DNA from: Nectonema munidae
Lineage: Eukaryota > Nematomorpha > Nectonematoida > Nectonematidae
Direction: 5' to 3'
Length of the DNA: 64,000 bases
Assembly: GCA_030549495.1 (NCBI GenBank)
Contig: JAUIRK010000945.1
Span: forward strand, 1,633,501 to 1,697,500
Each line of letters begins with the position of its first letter. Within the stretch, counting starts at the first letter, position 1. A model generated the notes under the pieces. It saw nothing but the letters and a program-made list of their open reading frames with translations. It was not told the origin of the DNA and did not search any database. The position numbers and the translations under genes are program-made. Below are positions 12,001 through 22,927 of this stretch, piece by piece.

Positions 12001-12719
12001 TGGAACGTGATCTTTTCCAGGTGAACCTCCTTCTCTTTACAAGCTACTAATCTGGGATCAGGCGGAGGCGGCACTGACGATACCACCGCAACTTCATTTA
12101 CAGGTGCGTAATTATGAACAACACCCCTTTTTTCCTTGGGCGGCAAAACTACGTTTTGATGACTAGTGGAGTGGATTAGGGAGTTGAAAATTTCGTAGCA
12201 CTTCTTTCCTAGCGGATCCAAAAATGCGTTCAGAACATTGCCCATAACGCTAGCTTGATTCAGCTTGTTCACGCAGGTCAAGGCAGAGTGGACTATCGAA
12301 AATATCACTCTACCAACTCCCAAATGCTTCTTTGTTTTGGGGTGATAGAAAATATTGAGTTCATCGATTGCGCCAAATTTTTTGCACAAGTCCGCCAAAA
12401 ATACGTCTCCGATGTTGTCATTTATATTTGTAATCGTGACTTCGAGAGGAGGCGGAATTCCGACATAATTTTTATCAATTTTGAATTTGGTGAGTGTGAG
12501 TTCCATGTGCTTGAGCTTGGAGTGGAACTTGGAAATGTAGGGATTTCGCGGATCCCTCATAGGGCCAAGCTTGACGAGACAGTTGAATTTATGCGCTTTT
12601 TCTTTCTTGAAACTTGGCGATATTCGCGCCAAACCTTCAGAACACCCTTTAACACTTTCAATATTTAAAGGAATAGCATTATCTAAATCAATGCAAAGGT
12701 TGATGAAAAATTCATTCAA
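9087..12719 (-). CDS. SETD1: SET1/SETD1-type histone H3 lysine-4 methyltransferase (COMPASS catalytic subunit)
   Basis: The product methylates H3K4 in the nucleus as the catalytic subunit of COMPASS. Domains, counting the open frame from 12719: a DPR motif (about 55-58) of the sort that binds WDR82/Swd2, the SET1-type RRM (about 92-170; SVMGN and HPKTKKHLG as in SETD1A), a long low-complexity region with proline and methionine tracts (about 480-590) and acidic/basic segments, N-SET (about 900-985), a WDR5-binding Win motif GSARAQ (993), SET (about 1072-1190; NWGLFAKE, RFINHSCNPNC, EEITYDYKF) and post-SET CLCDSFNCRGTLN at the extreme C-terminus. All signature SET and zinc residues are present, so it should be active. 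Length is shorter than human SETD1A/B (about 1700-1960). The coding part is a single exon. Start unresolved: the frame at 12719 opens with TTG, the first in-frame ATG is codon 54 (12558-12560), and an upstream stop lies at 12756-12758. Homology appears to begin before that ATG, so a short 5' exon spliced near TTGATTTAG (about 12690) is likely. Confidence 0.95.
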   Translation of the reverse strand: MNEFFINLCIDLDNAIPLNIESVKGCSEGLARISPSFKKEKAHKFNCLVKLGPMRDPRNPYISKFHSKLKHMELTLTKFKIDKNYVGIPPPLEVTITNINDNIGDVFLADLCKKFGAIDELNIFYHPKTKKHLGVGRVIFSIVHSALTCVNKLNQASVMGNVLNAFLDPLGKKCYEIFNSLIHSTSHQNVVLPPKEKRGVVHNYAPVNEVAVVSSVPPPPDPRLVACKEKEVHLEKITFHEKKEFAHHFKREILEDGMLESKDFSALEINGNKLDLDSRLKLIFNESEDEFMSPPKVFSNNFGNKEERGNQVSPRKKLSGINLMLGIETSPISDDELLSCTNKSTLHKSNKSGFKSLKAFSSKESKKCSVSSIKKEHSSEYSISHNSFHKSFKSNNNLQIFMPVDSHNVNPEQPSSQNTRPDSVVLSSIPLPQKAGNKTALDAKTSPTNDFMRNLQQRLNAHLKGKLNASAPVAVPPLPTFTTPLPPPPPFVFNKETPPTMLPLKNTASVMYNTPPPINPITFPFPSMHLMQPNPPPYMAMPNLPNFNVMPQSMAIPNEYMWMNGATQSRSTQQNNFYNQDTLTKICDKLIFELKSIIFQDIRKNLIEKFAFMKFEQWCEDNKTKSSAPKNKLQEASLNATKDAYEGGKDKENEMKSSFQDSNDSWDSQFSFLQRSSFGLRASIPKMPSFKKIKKVCEDLKKEDTLEIEKVRIEAVSENEKRDETVFEEKRTEEESANYEDIFKYSKEEEGTNLSVDDVPEDKIEEDRVATRPTKSEDEDKNIFEDVANKMGDKKESPPIEAYKMRKRSAVEKFAKISNNLRSKKAKLVVEKKREKLVESECPEDSFGDSVDTLMFDHCYSLPPTGTVTSSSLKTERASFSRDGVSNVIVRHRNKERKAKKPVDISQLFILRKPMEEMQILYNIWNPGIEAEDIKYLKRSYETLLVNYDMQHPWLNYTHWVDHVPTLSQEKVKPKRKMKSRLKSADVVPHAKGSARAQGFYRIPMEEKLKYLSHKKCLSHFDNTKNKSDQYLYRKSLSARQVRSDFRRMALYNNAELGDILKFSQLKARKKQIAFHKSSIHNWGLFAKEAIYADEMVIEYIGEEIRQSIADNREKCYEQQGIGSSYMFRIDSDTIIDATKKGNLARFINHSCNPNCYAKIITVDTDKKIVIYSKQQINRGEEITYDYKFPLEDKKIACLCDSFNCRGTLN

Positions 12720-12763
12720 AAAATGTTTAGATATAGCGTAACACGCACTCCTTGTTTATAAGA

Positions 12764-12786
12764 CGTGTTTGTGTGTGTGTGTGTGT
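12764..12786. repeat. GT microsatellite upstream of SET1
   Basis: A (TG)n tract of about 11 units lies just outside the SET1 open frame, in its 5' UTR or first intron. Confidence 0.7.
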
Positions 12787-12789
12787 CTT

Positions 12790-13634
12790 TTGAAGCAAAA
12801 ATCACGGGGAAAAATATACCCATTTATAGGATAATCACAATTTTAGCACAAAAACGGGATACTACAGAAGTATTGAGACATATCAATGAAAAATGGAATA
12901 TGAGAAACAATTCGCTACGTAGTAGTGATCGTAAGATACGAGAAGTTTGTACAATTCCGATATTAATTCCTAAAAAATGGTGAATTCGATTCTTCTTGAC
13001 TTCAACAAAATTTGGTTTCCCCTTTTGAATCAGACTTAGCGCGTTCGGCATTCAATCAAAAGTATGCAAGTTTGTCAGAAACAAATACCACAATTTATAG
13101 AGGTTTTTTAAAATTTAATTTCAAATATAGGATTTTCTATATAGTTCAGCCATATTCACAGAGCTAAGCAATGCTGATTTTGCTTTAGATTTAACACGGC
13201 TTCGTATCTACCTTTGATATAAAAAAAAAACCCCCCACTCTATTTGCACCAGTCTTATTACCTCGTTAATCGTGTTAACTTTTTTTTAAAGTTTTTTTTA
13301 GTAAAATAATTGGATTATATCGTGGTACTATTATGTTAACTCGCTAAAATTTTAGAGGATTCATAATGCCAATAATTTTTTTAATGTTCTGTTCGCATAG
13401 ACAAGCGTTGCCTGCCTCTTAAAATGTTCTCTCTCTGTTGGCGCTCATCGTGTTATTTTTATAGACGCGCTTAGATAACACCAAATATTTGAAATGAAAA
13501 TGAATAAACCATACATATATTTTACTTCTAGCAACATTATATTGGTTATACGGGGATTGACTGGACTCGTATATGTCGTTCTTCAAAATAGCATCAATTT
13601 ATTAAAAGAAATGCCTTAAGTTAAGTTTAAATGT
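12790..13634. other. SET1 upstream region, no coding gene seen
   Basis: This should hold the SET1 promoter and any 5' exon, but no TATA box or exon can be assigned with confidence. A block at about 13460-13540 (ATAGACGCGC, then AATATTTGAAAT) recurs at 46362-46425, so part of it is dispersed repeat. Confidence 0.35.
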
Positions 13635-13897
13635 TGTTTGTGACGTTCGCACCCATCCTTTCGGATATCGTGGCCCGCCCGGAATGCTGAGTCCAGGTCT
13701 ACCTGGACTTTCCAGCCCACTAACCGCCCACCAGCCCTTGATACTGCATAGCTATACCTTGTTATATGTATATATTATTTTACAAGAATGTATTTTACAA
13801 ATATATAAATTCAGCTGAGTGAACGATACAATTCTAACGCGAACGCTCCCAATTTGGGAAACAATCTTAATGTCTAGTGATATCTTGATTATTAACA
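13635..13897 (+). repeat. LTR-like repeat, copy 1 (fossil)
   Basis: About 263 bases starting TGTTTGTGACG and ending TTAACA, with a diverged copy at 47497-47734. The TG...CA ends and the shared sequence just beyond the CA are what a retroviral-type LTR and the start of its internal region would look like. No coding part of a retroelement is nearby, so this is at most an old solo LTR. The family is not determined and other repeat types are possible. Confidence 0.35.
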
Positions 13898-14569
13898 AGG
13901 TTAGAATCGGGTCGCCAGAGCACTACCTAACCGTAAAAACCTTTGGATTCTTCGGAGGAAGAAAAGCGGGATAAAAAACCGGCACTAAACTATTGAAAGG
14001 TAGAGTAACTTAGGCAAAATTTAGGGTAACGGTTGAAATTAGCGACTTTAAATTCTCACTGTACCCTTCAGAGACGTATAAATTTTGAGGTAGTGAGTGG
14101 AATAAGCCTCAAAAAATCACGACTTTTATGATTTCCAATTCAACGTGGCATCACTACTATATAGTATATACATGAATGTGTGTTACTCATGAGCATAGAT
14201 ATTTCCGTCATATCAATCTTATCAATCTTATTTTTTTAGAGTCGGAGATTTAAAAGGGTGGGTGAGAAGTAGGAGGGGGTATCTAACAAAATAAAAAATT
14301 AAAGTCTAGGTAAGCTTTTTTAAATACTATCAAAAAATAATAATTTGATAGGTTTCAAATGTTCTATTTGTCATTTATATATATATATAAAAGCAGAAAT
14401 GTTATGAAAATCTATCTCTCCAAAACTTTTACACAGTACAAGCTTATATCCTTTAAATGCTTAAATTTAATTGGTGTGTGAAGTTATTTTCATTTAAAAA
14501 ATTTTCTTGATCGACCCTAAATTCTGTTATGAATTCTTAAAGTCCCCACCACGCCGCTACCAATAAAAG

Positions 14570-14722
14570 GGGGCGTGAGTAAGGTTGGTTAGATATTGGT
14601 TTTCAATAACTCAAGGTCTTGGGTTCGATCCCGCATCAAGCTTACTTTCTTCATAGTTCGATACAAGCGGCGCAATTGTGTCTTTGCGATGAAAACACCC
14701 CATGGTACCTTTGCCTTTACCT
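14570..14722 (+). repeat. tRNA-derived SINE, family 1, copy A (near full length)
   Basis: It runs from GGGCGTGAGTAAGG through a pol III B-box (GGGTTCGATCCCGC) and a body (CATAGTTCGATACAAGCGGCG) to CACCCCATGGTACC. At least seven further copies or fragments of the same unit occur in the window (14800, 34741, 35320, 55135, 55694, 56274, 63618). This copy best shows the sense strand and the order of parts. Confidence 0.75.
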
Positions 14723-14799
14723 TACCAATAACTAAGAATCAGGAACTACAAAAGAGATCAAATTTGTGCAGACTAATCCATTTGATCCAACCACTAAAG

Positions 14800-14890
14800 G
14801 TAAAGGTACCGTGGAAAGTAGGTTTAATGCGGGATCGAACCCAAGACCTTGAGTTATCGAAACCCAGTACCAAGCACTATCCTTAAATGG
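14800..14890 (-). repeat. SINE family 1, copy B (truncated, inverted to copy A)
   Basis: Reverse complement of the B-box region (GCGGGATCGAACCCAAGACC) plus the GGTACC end. The part between them is missing. Together with copy A it forms an inverted pair about 80 bases apart, which in RNA could fold into a hairpin. Confidence 0.7.
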
Positions 14891-15586
14891 AGGAGATCAT
14901 TTCTTGATTTGTAATTTTATATCAAATGGTTTAAGTAGGAACGTATGTAGGATTAGATCAGCATATGTATCGACAATATTGTTCACCAAATTTATCAGTC
15001 GAAATAATAGACAAACTAGAAGAGTTGATAGCAGAGTTATAAAGAGTAAGTATTTTATGCATAGCCTTTTGTACATATAAAAGCATTTTAATTGAAAGTT
15101 GCCTTTTTTATACTAGACATACTTAGCATATATCCAATATACTAAGTTCATATATCGTTTACAACAAAAATGTCAACCACATTTTTTAGCCAACTTCTCA
15201 AATTTTGAGTATCCTTATTTCTACTTTCTAGCATAGTTTGTCAATTTCCTTTTTCTTTACCTCCGCCCGTTTTAGTTGTGGTCGACATGCTTGCTCTCTT
15301 AGAAGAAACAAATGGGAAGGAGGAACCAAGGGAGACAAGCTAATATTTTTACGCTTCAAAATTAATATCTAACTTTACACATTGAAGTTTTTTTATTTTT
15401 AAATAAACCATTATGATTTAATGGAGACTTTTATTATGATGTTTGAAGCTATCAACGCAAAATAATTAAAAATTTTATATACTTAAATACTTTCTTAGTG
15501 TATCGGTATTTTAAAATCTAATTGATACGGGGATCGCTGAAGAAATTGAGATCGATACATCGCTAGTAAGTACCATGCTTTTTTAA

Positions 15587-15718
15587 CCCATTTAAGGCCA
15601 AGCAAAGCAGACGATATTTAAAAAAAAACGCAGACGATTTATATTCAAAGTCATTGAAAGAAGCAGGCGAAGATGAAATTACTTATGTTCCAAAATAGGA
15701 ACATTGGCCGTAAATGGC
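15587..15718 (+). mobile_element. TTAA-flanked piggyBac-type MITE, family P1, copy 1
   Basis: It starts with CCCATTTAAGGCCAAGC directly after TTAA and carries two GCAGACGAT motifs. The right terminus is TGGCCGTAAATGG but the flanking TTAA is decayed. The element is the inverted counterpart of the cleaner copy at 34903-35032. No coding capacity, so it must depend on a piggyBac transposase in trans. Confidence 0.65.
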
Positions 15719-16312
15719 TCACTGCATGCTATAATAATACACAATTTATTAGGCAATAAGGACAAGGGTGGTTCGCAGTGGTATAGATATTATTTATAAC
15801 ACACGCGAAAGCGAATGCTTTATTTTACTAGCGTCATTTATAATAAGGCAGAGCATTTTGAATCAAGTCTAACTTGTGATTCATTCTTTCACATGCTACT
15901 AAATAAATGTATTTTATTTACTTGTTTAATTTTTTTTAATATCATCTATGATCATTTTTCAATATGTAATTTAGTATAGAGAAATGGAGTTGGAAAAATA
16001 CGACTCCAGATGCGTTTAAAACAAACACCTACTTTTGATTTTTTAAAAAAGCAGAGCCACTTCTTATGCGCTTACAAAAATGAAACCCCCTTGAGAGTTG
16101 CTAAGAGTTTTCATATAAAATAAATAAAAAAAAACAGAGAATAAATGATCAATAATAATTGAATCGCTCGTATATTAGGGTAAAAATTTGTCGAAGTATA
16201 CAACTCCGACATCTGTGGGCATTTACCCATAGCCTTATATATATATATATAGGACGCAGACGATATCTTGGTTTCTCGGCTTTATCTCGGATTAAATGAT
16301 TTAACCGGTTAA

Positions 16313-16420
16313 AGACCAGAATAATCAAACGATATCTAATGTGAAGCAGATTTGTATTAAAAAGCATTGATAAACGCAGACGATTTACATTTTTGTAAAG
16401 TCAACATATGTCCACTGTGG
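16313..16420 (+). mobile_element. TTAA-flanked MITE, family P2, copy a
   Basis: Begins AGACCAGAATAATC after TTAA (16309-16312) and ends before TTAA (16421-16424). It contains GATATCTAATGTGAAGCAGA and a GCAGACGAT motif shared with family P1. Noncoding. Confidence 0.55.
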
Positions 16421-16424
16421 TTAA

Positions 16425-16492
16425 TAACCGATTAATACAAAGCTTTTGCTTTACATAGGTTATCATCCGATTATTCTGGTTGTTAACGCGGT
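16425..16492 (-). mobile_element. MITE family P2, copy b (inverted, shortened)
   Basis: Reverse complement of the left part of copies a and c (CAACCAGAATAATC next to TTAA at 16493-16496). It abuts copy a at a shared TTAA, so the two were inserted back to back or one into the end of the other. Confidence 0.5.
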
Positions 16493-16550
16493 AAAGGAGG
16501 GTTTTGTTAAATAGCCCTACATTAGATCATTATTGGATTTAACACGTTAA

Positions 16551-16663
16551 CGACCAGAATAATCAGACGATATCTAATGTGAAACAGAAGATTTGTATTA
16601 AAGAGCTTTGATAAACGCAGACGATTTTATTTATGTAAAGTCGACTATAATCGACTCTGGGCG
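16551..16663 (+). mobile_element. MITE family P2, copy c
   Basis: TTAA on both sides (16547-16550 and 16664-16667) and short terminal inverted repeats (CGACCAGA at left, TCTGGGCG at right, 7 of 8 matching). It is about 113 bases long and the internal sequence matches copy a closely. This is the best example of the family. Confidence 0.65.
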
Positions 16664-16699
16664 TTAACAGGTTAGGCAGTTTTCTTTAAATATGAAAGA

Positions 16700-19600
16700 T
16701 TATGCTTCACCCGTGAACATTTTTCAAATAGTAAGCAACAATTTTGATAACGAAATAAATTGTAATAAAAAATCCACTATTTCATACTTTTTATATACGC
16801 TTTAAGTAAAATGTGCGTATTTTTTAAGCCGTTGGTGGAGAAGGAGGACAAGGGTGTATATAATTTTGGTACTTTTGTTATAAATTAAAATTTGCCAAGA
16901 TTTTAACCAGGTAGTATGAGGGTTTTTTCAATAATTTGACCAGGAGACAGTTTTAATTGTTTATTTTTTATTCTTCCTTCACAATCCTAGTAATAACGCC
17001 TTTATCATGACAACCATTTATAACTTTTTTTAAAAAAAAAAAGACTTTATATACTTTTTATTTTACTTATATAAAAAGTGGATGCATTCAAAAATTTTTG
17101 AGTTAAAATCATTGAAAAATTTCTCATAGAAAAATTCAACCATATATGGACAACTATGTTATAAAAAAGAAAAGATGATCTTGTTGGATTAATTGCTTCA
17201 AAAAATCACTTCCAGTATTCCTGCAAATACATAAAGATTAGTGCGTTTAAGAAAAATTGAATTGCTGATAAAATAAGTAAAAAAGCTTAAATATAAATAA
17301 TAATAGGCAATTAAAAAAAATAAACCTGGACTATCATCTTTCTCTTCATCTATAATAGTTTCATTTTGTACTTCTTTTTTTAGTTTAAAAAAATCTTCTT
17401 GAGTTAAAAAAGTTATTTTGTCTTTACCTGATTTTTAAAAAAATAATCAAAGTTACAATTAAGAAAAGTAATATAAAAAATAACCAAATGTTTTCAAGAA
17501 AATTGTCATTCGAAACTCCCCTTCAAAATTTTTAAAAGCTTTATCGTTTTTTAATCATAAGTTCAGGATTATTAATTTTGTATAAAAAAAAAGCTCAGTA
17601 TTATAATTAAAATCGGCCATAAATGCGTCCATTTTTAATGTTAAAATTATTTAAAAAATTTACAGTTTTGTTATGAAACAATAGAGGACAAAGTCAGGCC
17701 GGGCTGTCTGTTCATTTTTCAACATTACTCAGCGTTCCTAGAAACTTACATTCTAAATTCATCTAGAGTTTATAAAGAAACTGTCCAAAAAGATTTTAAA
17801 AGAAACCTTTTGAAATCAAATTAAAAATACTCACTTTTGAAAGGAATGGGAAAGCATTTTTAAATTGAAATTTACTTCATACTAAAATTAGACTGATTTA
17901 TTGAGTTTTATATGGTCCTAAAAACTGCTTAAAACCCCAAAACTTATTGAACAGAATTTTTTCATAAGTATATATAACATATCGTAGTTTTTAAGGGAGT
18001 TATTTACGAATTTGACCCGTCAAAAACATTTCCCTTGTATAAATCAACTGAAAGAAATGTATTTACTCTTAATTTTATGTCAAATTAAAAAATTTCATGC
18101 TAAGAGTCACACATTCAAAGATTTCTTGGAGTATAGAAGAGATATATGATGGTTTCCTATTTTTACGTTATCTTAACAGTGGTTGGAAAATCACTGAAAT
18201 TGCAAAAAATTGTTAACTAAATGAAGGACAGAATATATATTTTGTGTCATATTACCCTTGACTTGACATATTACAAATGTGGGAAAATCAATAATTCAGT
18301 TAAAATTTGAATTGGCTTTTATTGAATTGGCCGGTTGAATTCACACTCGTGAAGTCATTATAAATTCGCAAAAATACAATTAATAGTCAAACATTATTCA
18401 AAATAACTTTGACTCTATATTATATTATAAAATAATTGACTCAATTATAGCTTAATTTAATTGGTTAAAAAAATTATTCAAAAATGTTTATCCAATCATA
18501 TCAAAGATAATGTCAAGATGAAGGCTAAGAAGAAAAATAATCGATAGTGCGTTACATAAAATGACTTCTTTTCAAGCTAATATAGCCTATTCTTTTCAAA
18601 ATTAAATTAGATTGGCGCTTTTTAATTTACTTGGCCACTAATCTTCCACGATCTACTTGCCATTTTTTTGATATTTTTATAAAATAAAAGTTTATAATCA
18701 TTTTTTGGCTGTTTGCGTTCTAAAGAATAATTAAAATTAAATTTTAGCATAAGTCTATTTAGAAATCTTTTTTTGACATATTTTTGATGTATATACATTA
18801 AAAGGTTAAATTAAAATTTCTTTTTTAGTTTTTACAATAAAATTTTTTGAATTTCCAACTTTAAAACTACTAGATGCTTACTATTTTTTAATATAAATTT
18901 AAATTTTATTTTAATATATCTATTAATTTTGTATCAAAAATTCAATTATAATTTTTAATAATCAAAACTAATTTCAAATTTAAAGCAAATTATAATATAA
19001 CATTTATAGAGGCGTTTTCGATTAACTAATTTTTACGAAGACAACTTTCATGAAACCATTTGGGTAAAATATAATTTTTCTAAATATCGTTTTTATTTAT
19101 TTTGTAAAATTAATTAAAAACAATATTGTTGAATAATTTATATTTAATACGAATTCAGATAAACATCTTATAAAATTACCTTGTTCCAAACAGTAGGACA
19201 TGATAGCTACTGTAACTAAAATATATTTATAAAAAATAAAATAATTAAAAATTAATATTTTTTGTTCAAATATTACTTAATAATCTTATAAAAACAAAAT
19301 CTCACTATCTATAAATGATTTAAATTTTATGCCCATTTACTTTTATGAATAATTTAATTTGATGAGAATAAATTGTTTTTTTTCTAATTTTATGTTTACT
19401 TTTTTGGAAATATATCATTTTATCAGTCCGATTTAATAGCATTTTTAAATTTTCTATATTCAAAATTTTGAATGAATGCCCAGACTTTTAATCGTATTAC
19501 ACAAGGAACATTTACTCGTATCATGTTACTTGATGGAAAAGAAAAGGAGAGTTGGCGATCGCCATATTGTCCCTTTCTGAATCGTCCACTGAATTATATA

Positions 19601-20880
19601 TAAGTTCAATTAAATGTGACTATGAATTTATTTTGTCATTTCATTCTTGCTTAGAGATGAAGCAATTTTCAGTAGCCTTTTTTGTACCCTTATATATATT
19701 TAAGATTATACTTTTTCATTCTAATGCATTTTCGCAATTTTGAATTGATTTTAAATTATTCTTCTATTGTGTTGTCTCGGGGATTTTGAAATAAATAATC
19801 TTTTTTTTTATTTAATTCATATTCCTTGCGCTAACGATGTTTAACCGGTTTATTAATCTAAAAATTTGAATATTTCTTACACCAACAAAAACATCCATCT
19901 TAGAAACTTTATAGCATAAAATTTACTCTAAAATATAGTTAACATATTCTACATATATTCTTGAACCATCAGCGTCCTAAAAATTATTTAAAAATTTAAT
20001 CTCGCAACCGTACGAAATATATAATTTAAGATAATTATTTGGTAATCCAAACAAAACGTGATAACGAAAAAAAAACGCAAAAACGTTACCACCCACTACA
20101 AACTTATCAACTGTTTCGATGAATGAGGAAATTAAAAATGTAAAGATATTATTTTTGCAAAAGTTTAATGAATGTAATGATAAAATATAAAACTCAAAAT
20201 ATATATAATTAATGATATTAGATGATATAAATCGAGATTGGATCAAATGACGAGAGGAAGCTATTACAAAATAAGGGATTAAAATTGCTGAATTGACTTT
20301 AGATTGAGGTTAATATCGAGGTAAAAAGCACATAAATACTGCAAGACTGGATGATACCTACACAAAAAGAAAAGAAAGATTTTGATGGATTTATTTTATC
20401 GTCACATGCCATAGTGGTTGAAGTCAACTGTATAAGGGTTCGTTAATAGATTGTTCTCATCTCTATCATCTGACTAGCTATGTAAGAATATTCTTTGTTT
20501 AGATGCAATACCGATGTCTAAAAAAATTCTAGCCACTGCTCTTGTTATTTATATCTTTTTTAAGAGTTAAAACTAAAAGAGTGTCTATTTGAAATTTTGG
20601 CTGTAGTAAAGAAAAAATCTTATTTATCTTTTGTTAAAGTCCCCAATATAAATCATTTTTATATGGATTCTTTATATAACATCACATTATTTTTAACGGT
20701 TAGCCTACACTTTGGGTAATTTTTACCTATTTAAAAACTATAGCTTCTTTTTTAATTTAAACTTAAAAGAACTCATATTTCACAAGTTTTATTTTTTTAA
20801 TATTTATTTTCAAAAAATAAATAAACTTAAAAAAAACCAATACTGAATATATTTTATATCAATTTATTAGTTGAAGTACT
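16700..20880. other. Gene-free, very AT-rich desert
   Basis: Roughly 4 kb without a believable coding frame, RNA gene or recognisable transposon end. It is presumably decayed repeats. Confidence 0.45.
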
Positions 20881-20889
20881 GACTGGGTA

Positions 20890-21360
20890 TTTATTACCCA
20901 TAGGTAGGTAGATCTCAAAGCACTTTCCAGCGTGTGCTGATATGCCCGCATGAGCTTGAGAGTTAGTTAAGGAGGATGGAGATGCTGGTAGAGATAGGGA
21001 GGAATTATAGATGTTATTCTAAAAATAGAAAGAAAAAGCAGATTAGTTTGTCATAGGGTTATCAACCATCGTGAGCGTTGTTTCAATGGTGTCAATGAGT
21101 GTTGCAAGGGATTTTAGTAATGTTGGGTATAACAGAAGATCTGAGAGTGCTGTTGGAGATCTATTAAGTAAAGAAAGGCAGCGAATTAGAAGATCTTGGT
21201 GATGATAAGAGAAGATTTGACATGTGAAGATGAGAAGGAATGGCATTTCTATTGTGTCGCATCCGAAATGACAGTATGGATTTTCAATAACTTTAATTCA
21301 GAAGAGATATGCTTTGCATGGGCAGTGGCCTGATAGCCAACGAATGGTTGGGTGGTGTAA
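20890..21360 (-). mobile_element. 3' fragment of an I-group-like LINE
   Basis: Minus-strand frames encode the segment that follows RNase H in many LINEs: TIRWLSGHCPCKAYLF, then IENPYCHFGCDTIEMPF, matching the CxxxC...E...H pattern of the C-terminal zinc motif, then a degraded tail. One stop interrupts it (after AYLF) and the body of the element is missing, so it is a dead 5'-truncated copy. It is probably related to the RNase H-bearing LINE at 27-30.8 kb. Confidence 0.6.
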
Positions 21361-21643
21361 ATTTTTTGTTTTTGAAAGCTTTGTGTATTGTGCTGAAGTC
21401 TGGTAAAGAGGAAATTAGTGCATTTTGAAAAAAATCAGTTAATGAAAATTCTTGAAATTAAATAAATATTAGTTTTAGTGTATTATTAAAACTATAAAAT
21501 AAAAATATTGTTTTTATAAAGAAGTTTTCTTGAGGTTGGCACAAATTTATCACGCCCGAAGATGACTGTTTACTTTTATGTGCAATATGATTGATATGGC
21601 TTGCATTAATGCCTTATTTTTATAGAATAAAAGTAAAGTTAAA

Positions 21644-21901
21644 AATATTTCTCATTATGAATACCTAAAAAATTTGCGATATCAACTTGTTGATTCTCAA
21701 ATTAAAAGAAGGATGCTCGATAAAAAAGTTTTAAAAAATGATTTTATCTATGCTATCAAAGCTTGTGGTTATGTTTTTGAAGAAAAAGATGAAGTAATTT
21801 GTGAAACTGTTTTGAAAAAATCCAAAAGATGGGATGTTTGTAAAAAAGACAGAAAAAATCAAAAACACTTTGTTTTAAATGGCAAAAAATTATATGCTTA
21901 G
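21644..21901 (+). pseudogene. Possible piggyBac transposase C-terminal fragment
   Basis: A basic open frame of about 85 codons follows a good acceptor-like site (TTTTTATAG, about 21625) and ends with TAG. HYEYLKNLRYQLVDSQIKRR resembles the helix that follows the catalytic domain in piggyBac transposases, and KRWDVCKKDRKNQKH resembles their C-terminal cysteine-rich tail with several cysteines lost. There is no ATG near its start and no transposase core upstream, so it is a relic or a misread. The family call is tentative; it could be an unrelated exon. Confidence 0.3.
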
Positions 21902-21904
21902 GAC

Positions 21905-22925
21905 ATAGTGTTAAACTTTGTAAAAAATGTTTTATATAAATGTTGCCTAATAAATTTTTTACGTATTTTAAAGTTTTCTTTTTTTGAGTAAATTTTATCC
22001 GGTGTGTACATTAACTAATATTCTTATGTTTGTACGTTAACCGTTAATTCACTGATTGGAAAATTGCAAATTTTTAGGTTTTTTCCTTTCATGTTAATAG
22101 ATTCGATTTCCTAGGCTCATAAATCTTATAAAATCCCTAAAATTTAATTATCAATAAAATTGTCATTAACTACCATGCTCGAATATAGCTAATTCTTTAA
22201 TGTGTCAAAGTTCTTTGATATTCCAACAGGTCAGGCTTATATATCTTGTTAATATTTAAAAACTTTAAGGCTTTAAAAATCGTCGTGACTTTTTACTCAA
22301 ACTCTTTTCAAAAATTGTTTCTCAACAAAAAAGAACTCAAATAAAAATAAATAAGCTCTAAGTAAAACATAAAAAACGAAAATTCTTATCTTTCATAGAT
22401 TTTTTTTCAATATAAAGTCAAATGTAAAATAATTTTTTTTAAGTTTTTAATTAAAATTAAAAACTATAATTATGTATGGTGGCGCATCAAACCAACTTAC
22501 AATCTCCAACCAACCAATATATTTTAATATTTTCTTTTTTACCTTATTTTAATTCCGAGCCTCAATGTTTGTAACAGTTGAAGGTCAGGGGTTCGCCAAA
22601 AGGCTCCCAACTCTAAAAACAAATTCAACTTGTGACTGGAGCAAAAGTTGCTCCAAAATAGCTTAACTAAAAGTGAAAAATTCAAAAATGGCATATAAAA
22701 ACTTATATTTCACTTAAGAGCTGAAAAATAATTGGGAAAAATGTGAAAAACGCTCTAATCTTTCAAAATAATCAAACAGTTCAATTTATAATATACCCCA
22801 AGTATGAAATGAAACATTTATCTCAACATAAAAATACATTAATTATATGATAGTAAATTATAAAGATTAGTAAATAATTCAAAGTAAATTAATATTCAAA
22901 TTTTAAATTAAAACTTAAAATAACT
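21905..22925. other. No gene seen
   Basis: AT-rich. A weak B-box-like string (GGGGTTCGCC, about 22588) hints at a decayed SINE, but no second copy was found. Confidence 0.35.
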
Positions 22926-22927
22926 AC

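Noticed and set aside
14615-14645. tRNA gene suggested by GGGTTCGATCCCGC
   Set aside because: The same block recurs in many copies with common downstream sequence, which is SINE structure.
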